Assembly: GCA_944380305.1 (NCBI GenBank)
Contig: CALWHF010000001.1
Span: 263,600-327,599 of the forward strand
Length of the DNA: 64,000 nucleotides
Direction: 5' to 3'
Source: an uncultured Christensenellaceae bacterium
GTDB taxonomy: Bacteria > Bacillota > Clostridia > Christensenellales > UBA3700
The notes beneath the pieces were generated by a model that had not been told where the DNA came from, ran no database searches, and worked only from the letters and a program-made list of their open reading frames with translations. Position numbers and translations under genes: made by a program. Shown in pieces: positions 27,025 through 33,060 of this stretch (its first letter is position 1; the number at the start of each line of letters is the position of its first letter).

Positions 27025-27396
27025 TCAGCCCCTGAAAATGATCTTTACCGTCTCGATGAATTCTTCTTCGCTCACCCCGCATCTTCTCGCAAGATCGACC
27101 GCATCCGAGATATTTTTCTCCATTTCGGCGAGATGTTTTTCCCGCGCGAATTCTCTGCTCTTTTCCGCGACGAAACTCCCCCTGCCGACAACGGAATAGA
27201 TATAACCGTCCTTCTCCAGCTCTGTATACGCCCTTGCCGTGGTGATGACGCTAATCCTGAGGTCTTTCGCAAGCCCCCTTATCGTGGGGAGAGGCTCGCC
27301 TTCTTTGAGTTCACCGTCGAGGATCTTGCTCTTGATCTGATCGTATATCTGCTCGTACAGAGCTTTTCCCGACGTGTTCGAAACGTATATGTTCAT
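27025..27396 (-). CDS. GntR-family regulator (YtrA subfamily)
   Basis: The start was set at the ATG at 27396, after AGGAAAGGAT; the frame reaches 27435 without a ribosome site. The protein is 123 residues, the short length of the YtrA group, which has only the winged helix and a short C-terminal helical tail. The GntR signature is present (LYEQIYDQIKSKILDGELK, then LPTIRGLAKDLRISVITTARAYTELE). Members normally repress themselves and a downstream ABC transporter. Here that transporter has been reduced to a remnant, so only autoregulation may be left. Confidence 0.92.
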   Translation of the reverse strand: MNIYVSNTSGKALYEQIYDQIKSKILDGELKEGEPLPTIRGLAKDLRISVITTARAYTELEKDGYIYSVVGRGSFVAEKSREFAREKHLAEMEKNISDAVDLARRCGVSEEEFIETVKIIFRG

Positions 27397-27410
27397 ATCC
27401 TTTCCTCTTG

Positions 27411-27437
27411 AATTGTACATATTGATTATATACAATT
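27411..27437. promoter_or_regulatory. Putative GntR operator
   Basis: AATTGTA (27411-27417) and TACAATT (27431-27437) form a perfect 7-bp inverted repeat with a 13-base spacer. It covers the -10 box of the GntR promoter, so binding would block transcription. Confidence 0.65.
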
Positions 27438-27453
27438 ATTCGTCGTATGTCAA
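27425..27453 (-). promoter_or_regulatory. Consensus promoter of the GntR unit
   Basis: On the minus strand a perfect TTGACA (27453-27448), a 17-base spacer and a perfect TATAAT (27430-27425) precede the GntR start by about 29 bases. Such a full-consensus promoter needs repression, which fits the overlapping inverted repeat. Confidence 0.8.
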
Positions 27454-27463
27454 TAGGAGAATA

Positions 27464-27501
27464 AAAAATATGCCGCATTGCTTTCGTGCAACGACGGCAT
27501 A
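27464..27501 (-). terminator. Intrinsic terminator of the 63-residue protein gene
   Basis: On the minus strand the arms TATGCCG and CGGCATA enclose an inner TTGC-type stem, and a T-run follows. It lies about 25 bases after the stop codon at 27524. Confidence 0.6.
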
Positions 27502-27523
27502 GCCGATAAATTTACCGCACAGA

Positions 27524-27715
27524 TCAATCGGATTCTTTTATAGTCAACTCGAATCTCTGCCCGTTTTCGAACTTAATGAATATTTTGTCGCCGTCAACAA
27601 CGAAGTCTCCTATATAAAACTCTTTCAGAAGTAACAGAATGCCTCTCTCCAACTCGTTTGCCGTATATGTTTCAGTCTTCGACGATTCTTGTACCGATTT
27701 TGACACGTTTTTCAT
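27524..27715 (-). CDS. Small hypothetical protein
   Basis: The frame encodes 63 residues and has a good ribosome site (TAAGGAG 6 bases before the ATG), a strong promoter and its own terminator, so it is probably expressed. The first 20 residues are rich in Ser, Thr and Lys. The rest reads as a helix (ELERGILLLLKEFY) and a small beta hairpin (DKIFIKFENGQRFELTI). I do not recognise a family. It is divergent from a double-XRE regulator and shares a large inverted repeat with it, so the two are likely co-controlled. Confidence 0.65.
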   Translation of the reverse strand: MKNVSKSVQESSKTETYTANELERGILLLLKEFYIGDFVVDGDKIFIKFENGQRFELTIKESD

Positions 27716-27750
27716 CTTAAACTCCTTATATTATTTCGTTTACTACACAT

Positions 27751-27779
27751 ATTATATATCGCATTACGGTTACTTTCAA
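27751..27779 (-). promoter_or_regulatory. Promoter of the small hypothetical gene
   Basis: On the minus strand TTGAAA (27779-27774), a 17-base spacer and a perfect TATAAT (27756-27751) precede the start codon by 35 bases. Confidence 0.7.
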
Positions 27780-27805
27780 CAAAAAGTGACCGCAATTCGA
27801 TATAT
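27754..27805. promoter_or_regulatory. Large inverted repeat between divergent genes (candidate operator)
   Basis: The 23-base arm at 27754-27776 and the 23-base arm at 27783-27805 are reverse complements at 20 of 23 positions, separated by 6 bases. The left arm overlaps the -10 and the spacer of the minus promoter. The mirror position on the plus strand carries only a weak promoter. It may be bound by the two-domain XRE protein encoded 17 bases to the right, whose tandem domains could contact both arms. Confidence 0.6.
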
Positions 27806-27822
27806 TTTCGTTGAGGTGAAAA

Positions 27823-28272
27823 ATGGACGAATTATCTGTATTTGCCGAAAGATTCAAAGATCTGTTGTCGGAAAACGGGCTGAAACCGACCAAACTTGCG
27901 GATTTGCTCGGCATTCCCAAAAATACGATCTGCCGTTACGCCCGCGGCTTTCAACTCCCAAACCTTAAGATGGCAACGATGCTTGCAGATTATTTCGATT
28001 GCGGCATCGATTATCTGCTCGGAAGAACGGACGAACGCAAATTCGTTTCGAATAACAGCGTTATTCCGTTTACCACACGTTTTCAGGATCTGATGAAAGA
28101 ATTCGGTACAAACAAATACCGTATCTCCAAAGCAACCGACCTTCATCCGTCTATCCTTTACCGCTGGCAATCGGGACAATGTTCCCCCGAGCTCGACAGC
28201 CTGATCATTCTCGCAAATTATTTCGACTGCTCTGTCGAATACATACTCGGCAGGATCAATACCGCATGGTAA
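27823..28272 (+). CDS. Regulator with two tandem XRE helix-turn-helix domains
   Basis: The 149-residue protein starts at an ATG with TTGAGGTG 5 bases upstream. Residues of about 5-66 form one Cro/C1-type domain (KLADLLGIPKNTICRYARG), ending IDYLLGRTDE. Residues of about 80-145 form a second (RISKATDLHPSILYRWQSG), ending VEYILGRI. Both end in the same style, so the gene probably arose by internal duplication. It has no sensor or oligomerisation domain. It may bind a long palindrome as a built-in dimer, and one such palindrome lies directly upstream. Confidence 0.85.
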   Translation: MDELSVFAERFKDLLSENGLKPTKLADLLGIPKNTICRYARGFQLPNLKMATMLADYFDCGIDYLLGRTDERKFVSNNSVIPFTTRFQDLMKEFGTNKYRISKATDLHPSILYRWQSGQCSPELDSLIILANYFDCSVEYILGRINTAW

Positions 28273-28292
28273 AGCCTTTTCAACCGCTGATT

Positions 28293-28345
28293 ATATAGGA
28301 ATTTTTCCTATATGTCAACATGTTTATAGGATATTTTTCTATAAT
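28293..28345 (+). promoter_or_regulatory. Promoter flanked by two related palindromes upstream of the small XRE gene
   Basis: A perfect 9-bp inverted repeat with a 3-base spacer (28293-28313, arm ATATAGGAA) is followed by a second, 7-of-8 inverted repeat (28324-28344, arm TTATAGGA). The second covers a perfect TATAAT at 28340-28345. The -35 is poor (about 28317-28322). The two sites have the same core TATAGGA and are spaced about three helical turns apart, as expected for cooperative repressor binding. Confidence 0.62.
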
Positions 28346-28368
28346 TGAGAAAAACTGTCGGAGTTAAT

Positions 28369-28578
28369 ATGACAATCTCTCAAATCGTAGGAAAAAATCT
28401 GAAAGCAGCGCGTACGGCAAAGGGTCTCACTCAAAAAGAACTTGCCGAAGAACTCAACAAGTATCAATCGGATTACAGCGAATATGAAACGGGAAAAGTT
28501 CAGCTCGACTATGAAAAAATCGTATTTCTTTGCAAGAGACTCGATATTACTCCCAACGATTTATTCGGGATCGAATAA
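28369..28578 (+). CDS. Small XRE-family regulator
   Basis: The start was set at the ATG at 28369, with GGAG 5 bases upstream; a TTG at 28345 overlaps the promoter. The protein is 69 residues, essentially a single Cro/C1 helix-turn-helix (LKAARTAKGLTQKELAEELN, then YSEYETGK), with the ending CKRLDITPNDLFGIE. This is the size of phage-like or autoregulatory repressors. It probably binds the palindromes in front of it. It lies just before the strong promoter of the tRNA-Thr repeat region. Confidence 0.85.
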   Translation: MTISQIVGKNLKAARTAKGLTQKELAEELNKYQSDYSEYETGKVQLDYEKIVFLCKRLDITPNDLFGIE

Positions 28579-28634
28579 TAAATTCGAATATCGTCTGTGC
28601 CCTTCAATTGCGATATTTTTCGACGTAAAAAACA

Positions 28635-28663
28635 TTGACAATTGATTTTTAATCGGTTATTAT
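28635..28663 (+). promoter_or_regulatory. Strong promoter of the repeat/tRNA-Thr region
   Basis: A perfect TTGACA (28635-28640), a 17-base spacer and TATTAT (28658-28663) lie 48 bases before the first 185-bp repeat. Transcription would start near 28670 and pass through both repeats into tRNA-Thr. A small CGCA/TGCG hairpin follows the predicted start. Confidence 0.75.
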
Positions 28664-28710
28664 ATATTAGACATCGCAGAAATGCGACGTACATTATCGT
28701 ATCGGAATAT

Positions 28711-28895
28711 GCTGCTATGGCTCAGCAGGCGCGACGCGGAAGAAAAACGATTGATAATCGTTTTAGCGGAGCGGACCGCTCGACGGAAAGCCGAAACGGC
28801 AAAAAAAGTAACTTATGCGGGCTGGAAGAGCACGTCCTTACAAGGACGAAACGCAGTGGGTTACAAAAGCAACGAACATTATTAAATCCTTATAT
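28711..28895 (+). repeat. 185-bp tandem repeat with split tRNA-Thr sequence, copy 1
   Basis: Bases 28711-28729 equal the first 19 bases of the tRNA-Thr at 29081. A 97-base segment (28730-28826) follows, and then AGAGCACGTCCTT matches the next part of the same tRNA (D arm and anticodon stem). After that the match fades. The 97-base segment holds three tight hairpins: a 9-bp stem with 3-base loop (28744-28764), a 13-base palindrome (28769-28781) and a GCCG/CGGC hairpin (28790-28800). No protein is credible here; the open frames are by-products of the repeat. Confidence 0.85.
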
Positions 28896-29080
28896 GCTGC
28901 TATGGCTCAGCAGGCGCGACGCGAGAGAAAAACGATTGATAATCGTTTTAGCGGAGCGGACCGCTCGACGGAAAGCCGAAACGGCAAAAAAAGTAACTTA
29001 TGCGGGCTGGAAGAGCACGTCCTTACAAGGACGAAACGCAGTGGGTTACAAAAGCAACGAACATTATTAAATCCTTATAT
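28896..29080 (+). repeat. 185-bp tandem repeat with split tRNA-Thr sequence, copy 2
   Basis: This copy matches copy 1 over the full 185 bases except for a change near GCGGAAGA/GCGAGAGA. It runs directly into the intact tRNA-Thr, which begins exactly one more period later. The last 24 bases, ACATTATTAAAT-like, also resemble the sequence in front of copy 1 at roughly 17 of 24 positions. The array therefore seems to have grown by duplication of a unit that started at the tRNA 5' end. Confidence 0.85.
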
Positions 29081-29156
<76 letters not shown>

Positions 29157-29160
29157 TTAA

Positions 29161-29190
29161 AAAAGGCAACTCATTCGGGTTGCTTTTTTT
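29161..29190 (+). terminator. Intrinsic terminator after tRNA-Thr
   Basis: GGCAAC and GTTGCT pair across an eight-base loop, with an A-run before and seven T residues after. It lies 5 bases after the tRNA CCA end. Confidence 0.85.
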
Positions 29191-29221
29191 AATCGTATTG
29201 CAGCCAGGCTGATACCGGTGA

Positions 29222-29242
29222 CCGAGTCCGGACTCGGTTTTT
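29222..29242 (+). terminator. Second terminator-like hairpin after tRNA-Thr
   Basis: CCGAGT and ACTCGG form a 6-bp stem around CCGG, followed by five T residues. It backs up the first terminator 30 bases earlier. Confidence 0.7.
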
Positions 29243-29252
29243 CGCCTTAAAA

Positions 29253-29686
29253 CTAAACTACTATAACTGTTATTGTTTTCTCCAACTTATAATTTTTGTC
29301 TTTAATATTAAAATCGGAATATACTACTATCTCATACTCTCCCACATTGTCAAATACATATTTTATCTCTTTTGAGACAGACTGCAATCCCCAGAAAAGT
29401 TTGACATTCTTGTCCGAAACCACCGTATAGTTTTGAAAGTCCTCGCCTTTTTTCGTGACGTAGAACAGTATGATATCCGCACTGTACTCAACCGCATGTG
29501 TCAGGACCGACTTGTTTTTCAGCCAGACATCTACGCATACTTCTTCGCCTTTATTGACGATCGCTTTGTTTGTTTCGGCGCAAAGTTCAAAATTCTGCTC
29601 TTTAGTCGGAACAAACACGCAACACAAAACGTAAACGCATGCCGCGACGAGCAATGTCAGGCATATTATCGCTATGTTTTTTTCAT
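29253..29686 (-). CDS. Secreted or membrane-anchored hypothetical protein with an apparent one-base frameshift at its start
   Basis: An uninterrupted frame covers 133 residues from a TTG at 29654. A much better start is the ATG at 29686 with GGAGACG upstream, but it meets a stop after four codons because of a run of seven A residues (29683-29677, minus strand). One more A would give a normal signal-like N-terminus, MKKNIAIICLTLLVAAC, joined to the long frame. The rest is a beta-rich domain with Asn/Val-rich strands (VWLKNKS, NVGEYEIVVYSDF), like an extracellular Ig-type fold. It follows the membrane-tailed sigma factor by about 75 bases and is probably co-transcribed. Sequencing error, decay or slippage control are all possible. 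Confidence 0.6.
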
Positions 29687-29761
29687 CACTTACGTCTCCT
29701 TCAATCTTTCAAACGTCAAACCGTTCGATCAGAAGACGTTTCAGCTCACACGTTTTGTTGG

Positions 29762-30475
29762 CTAATAGTCGGATTTTTTTATAATTACTACCAAAGACGC
29801 TATTGAAACCGTCAATAAAACACCGACGACTGCAGTAAACAAATATATGGCGACGGATTGACTTTGTGCTGTCACGCCGCTTGTCAAAAATGATTTTGCA
29901 ATCTTAACCGACAAGCCCGCCAACAGTCCGACAAACGCGATTATACAGACAATCGTACTGCCGATCAGTTTTCTCAGCTTTGAAACGGAAGTACTGTAAA
30001 GCCATTGCACCGTTCCAGTTGGAATACCAAGCATTTCCGATATTTCTTTATGCGTATATCCTCCCAATATTTTGAGCGTAACGATTTTTTGACGCCTCTC
30101 GTCAAGGTTCTTGATGGTCGAATAAAACTCGTCCATATCGGTAAATTCGCGAATGTCTTTCTCTTCGGCAGCGATTTCTTGTAATTCGTCGGAACAGACG
30201 GTTTTGCTCTGCTTTCTTATAAAACCGATACATTCGTTTTTTATCACCCTATAAAGCCAGACCGATTCTGCCCTTTCTGGAAACAGCCCTTTGTCCATGG
30301 TCGTAAATCTGCACATCACGCTATGTACGACGTCCTTGCAGTCTTCCTCGTTCTTTACAAAAGAAAAAGCGATGCCGAACATTTTGTCGTAATACTTTTC
30401 ATACAGGATTTCCAAAGCTTCGCCGTCCCCTTCCCTTAACCGCGCGAAAACTTCCCTCATATCTTTTTTGCTCAT
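29762..30475 (-). CDS. ECF sigma factor with a C-terminal membrane tail
   Basis: The protein is 237 residues. Residues of about 1-85 match sigma region 2 (LYEKYYDKMFGIAFSFVKNEEDCKDVVH). Residues of about 115-168 match region 4 (LDERRQKIVTLKILGGYTHKEISEMLGIPTGTVQWLY). After that come two hydrophobic segments, at about 171-195 and 207-232, with a basic end. ECF sigmas usually stop after region 4, so the tail would tie this one to the membrane. No anti-sigma gene is beside it; the downstream gene encodes a secreted-type protein. The tail may act as its own anchor or inhibitor (inference). Confidence 0.85.
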   Translation of the reverse strand: MSKKDMREVFARLREGDGEALEILYEKYYDKMFGIAFSFVKNEEDCKDVVHSVMCRFTTMDKGLFPERAESVWLYRVIKNECIGFIRKQSKTVCSDELQEIAAEEKDIREFTDMDEFYSTIKNLDERRQKIVTLKILGGYTHKEISEMLGIPTGTVQWLYSTSVSKLRKLIGSTIVCIIAFVGLLAGLSVKIAKSFLTSGVTAQSQSVAIYLFTAVVGVLLTVSIASLVVIIKKSDY

Positions 30476-30575
30476 ATTTACAAGATAACATATTTCGTCG
30501 GTTTATTCAAGACGCAACTTCCGCCTCGAAAACGATACCATATATTATATAATTGTAAAAAATATAAAAATCAGT

Positions 30576-30603
30576 TTGATATTTTTTTAACATATGTTAC
30601 AAT
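30576..30603 (+). promoter_or_regulatory. Promoter and palindrome upstream of the hydrogenase operon
   Basis: TTGATA (30576-30581), a 16-base spacer and TACAAT (30598-30603) precede the first hydrogenase gene by 60 bases. The spacer holds a perfect 12-base palindrome (TAACATATGTTA, 30588-30599), a candidate repressor site; redox regulators such as Rex bind TTGT/ACAA-type palindromes in clostridia, but this match is only partial. The leader can fold into a hairpin (ACCCGA 30615-30620 with TCGGGT 30643-30648) next to the ribosome site. Confidence 0.6.
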
Positions 30604-30663
30604 AGTTATGTGTTACCCGATATTCTGCCTGTTTAAGGCGTCTCGGGTGTTAAGGAGGTTATA

Positions 30664-31161
30664 ATGGATAAAAATTCTGCGTTCCACGGCACTGCCGAAC
30701 AGAAAGCGCGGCTTATGGCGGTCATAAAAGAAAGCCGCTCTACCCCGGGCTGTCTGATGCACGTCCTGCAAGAGGCGCAAGGCATTTACGGCTACCTGCC
30801 CATCGAGGTGCAGACGATGATCGCCGAAGGACTGGAGATCTCTCTTTCCGAGGTGTACGGCGTCGCTACTTTCTACTCTCAGTTTTCGCTGAAACCCAAG
30901 GGCAAACACCGCATAAGCGTATGTCTCGGCACGGCGTGCTACGTCAAGGGCTCTGACAAGATACTCGCCGAGGTCGAGAAACAGCTCGGCATCAAGTGCG
31001 GCGAATGTACCAAAGACGGCTTGTTCTCTATCGACAGCTGTCGTTGCGTGGGCGCATGCGGTCTGGCTCCCGTTATGATGATCGACGAGGAAGTCTACGG
31101 CAGGCTCAAGCCCGAATCCGTAAAGGAAATTCTCGACAAATACAGGGAGGCTACGAAATGA
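30664..31161 (+). CDS. hydC: NADH-dependent bifurcating hydrogenase, NuoE-like subunit
   Basis: The 165-residue protein starts at an ATG after TAAGGAGG. It is a thioredoxin-fold [2Fe-2S] protein of the NuoE type: helix YLPIEVQTMIAEGL, the motif VYGVATFYSQF, and cysteines in CLGTACYVKG and in CRCVGACGLAPV. In trimeric [FeFe]-hydrogenases this subunit passes electrons between the flavin subunit and the rest. It overlaps the next gene by 4 bases (ATGA), and the order is small, flavin, catalytic, as in clostridial hyd operons. Confidence 0.93.
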   Translation: MDKNSAFHGTAEQKARLMAVIKESRSTPGCLMHVLQEAQGIYGYLPIEVQTMIAEGLEISLSEVYGVATFYSQFSLKPKGKHRISVCLGTACYVKGSDKILAEVEKQLGIKCGECTKDGLFSIDSCRCVGACGLAPVMMIDEEVYGRLKPESVKEILDKYREATK

Positions 31162-33050
31162 CGAACGCAGAACTCGACGCGATACGCGAAAAGAAAAAGG
31201 ACCTGATCCGCGTACGCCGCGTGATAAAGGAAGAAGGCGAAAAGCTGGCGGCTAAAACGGGCTACCGCAAACAGGTGCTCGTCTGCGGCGGTACGGGTTG
31301 TACATCCTCACACTCGATGCAGGTTATCGCTCAGCTCGAACAATCGCTCAAAGAGCTCAATATCGACGACATCCTCGTCGTCAAGACGGGCTGTTTCGGC
31401 CTGTGCGCGCTGGGTCCGATAATGATCGTATATCCCGAAGGCGCGTTCTATGCGCAGATGACGCCCGAACACGTCAAGACGGTTGCCGAAAAGCACCTCG
31501 TCAAAGGCGGCGAAATAGTCAAAGATCTGCTCTATCAGGGCACGGTAGCCAAAGACGGCAGCATAATCCCGTTTGCCGAAACTCCGTTCTACAAAAAGCA
31601 GATGAGAATCGCCCTCAGAAACTGCGGCGTGATAGCTCCCGAAGACATTGAAGAGGCTATCGGTGCGGGCGACTACGAGGCTCTCGAAAAAGTGCTCCGT
31701 GAGATGACCCCCGACGACGTAATCAACGAAATGCTCGCAAGCGGTCTCCGAGGCCGCGGCGGCGCAGGTTTCCCGACGGGCAGAAAGTGGTCTTTCGCAA
31801 AAGCGTCCGCAGGCAACGTCAAGTACGTCTGCTGCAACGCAGACGAAGGCGACCCGGGTGCGTTCATGGACCGTTCCGTCCTCGAAGGCGACCCGCATTG
31901 CGTACTCGAGGCGATGGCTATCGCGGGCTACGCGATCGGCTCCAACCACGGTTTCATCTACGTCCGCGCGGAATACCCCGTCGCGGTACAGCGTCTTAAG
32001 ATCGCTATAAAGCAGGCACGCGAATACGGGCTGCTGGGCAAAAACATACTCGGCTCGGGATTCGATTTCGACATAGAGATACGTCTCGGTGCGGGCGCGT
32101 TCGTATGCGGCGAAGAGACCGCGCTGATGACCAGTATCGAGGGTCACCGCGGCGAGCCTCGTCCCCGTCCCCCGTTCCCCGCGGTCAAGGGTCTTTTCGG
32201 CAAACCGACGATCCTCAACAACGTCGAGACCTGGGCGAACGTCAACCCGATAATCATGAAAGGCGCGGCGTGGTTCTCCTCTATCGGCACTCCCAATTCG
32301 TCCGGCACAAAGGTCTTCGCTCTCGGCGGAAAGATCACCAACGTAGGTCTCGTCGAAGTCCCGATGGGCACTACCCTGCGCGAGATAGTCGAAGAGATAG
32401 GAGGCGGTATACCCAACGGCAAGAAGTTCAAGGCGGCTCAGACGGGCGGTCCGTCGGGCGGCTGTATCCCCGCGGAATGTATCGATACCCCGATAGACTA
32501 CGACAGCCTTCTCGCGATAGGCTCGATGATGGGAAGCGGCGGTATGATCATACTCGACGAGGACACCTGTATGGTGGATATATCCAAGTTCTACCTGGAG
32601 TTCACCGCTGACGAGTCGTGCGGCAAGTGCACCCCGTGCCGTATAGGTACCAAACGTCTGCTACAGCTGCTGACCAAAATAACCGAGGGCAAGGGCGAAC
32701 CCGAAGATCTCGTCAAGATAGACGAACTCGCAAACCATATGAAACAGTCCTCGCTGTGCGCTCTCGGACAGTCGGCACCCAACCCCGTTCTGTCTACCCT
32801 GCGCTACTTCAGAAAAGAGTACGAAGCGCATATCAACGACAAAATTTGTCCTGCCGGTGTTTGTAAAGCGTTGTTTACATACCACATCATCGCAGACAAG
32901 TGCAAGGGTTGCACGCTGTGTGCGAGAAACTGCCCCGTCAAGGCGATCAGCGGCGAAGTCAAGAAGCCGCACGTCATCGACACCTCTAAATGCGTCAAGT
33001 GCGGTCTGTGTATCGCAAACTGCAAATTCGGCGCGATAGAGAGAAAGTGA
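31158..33050 (+). CDS. hydB: NADH-dependent bifurcating hydrogenase, NuoF-like flavin subunit
   Basis: The start was set at the ATG at 31158, which overlaps the previous stop; longer readings run back into hydC. The protein is 630 residues. An N-terminal thioredoxin-like [2Fe-2S] domain (CGGTGC, then CFGLC) is followed by the NuoF core with GRGGAGFPTG for FMN and DEGDPGAFMDR for NADH. SCGKCTPCRIGT binds a [4Fe-4S] cluster. The C-terminus adds two ferredoxin motifs, CKGCTLCARNCP and CVKCGLCIANCK. This is the standard HydB/HndC domain set; it oxidises or reduces NAD(H) and ferredoxin. Confidence 0.95.
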   Translation: MTNAELDAIREKKKDLIRVRRVIKEEGEKLAAKTGYRKQVLVCGGTGCTSSHSMQVIAQLEQSLKELNIDDILVVKTGCFGLCALGPIMIVYPEGAFYAQMTPEHVKTVAEKHLVKGGEIVKDLLYQGTVAKDGSIIPFAETPFYKKQMRIALRNCGVIAPEDIEEAIGAGDYEALEKVLREMTPDDVINEMLASGLRGRGGAGFPTGRKWSFAKASAGNVKYVCCNADEGDPGAFMDRSVLEGDPHCVLEAMAIAGYAIGSNHGFIYVRAEYPVAVQRLKIAIKQAREYGLLGKNILGSGFDFDIEIRLGAGAFVCGEETALMTSIEGHRGEPRPRPPFPAVKGLFGKPTILNNVETWANVNPIIMKGAAWFSSIGTPNSSGTKVFALGGKITNVGLVEVPMGTTLREIVEEIGGGIPNGKKFKAAQTGGPSGGCIPAECIDTPIDYDSLLAIGSMMGSGGMIILDEDTCMVDISKFYLEFTADESCGKCTPCRIGTKRLLQLLTKITEGKGEPEDLVKIDELANHMKQSSLCALGQSAPNPVLSTLRYFRKEYEAHINDKICPAGVCKALFTYHIIADKCKGCTLCARNCPVKAISGEVKKPHVIDTSKCVKCGLCIANCKFGAIERK

Positions 33051-33060
33051 GGTGAAGAAA

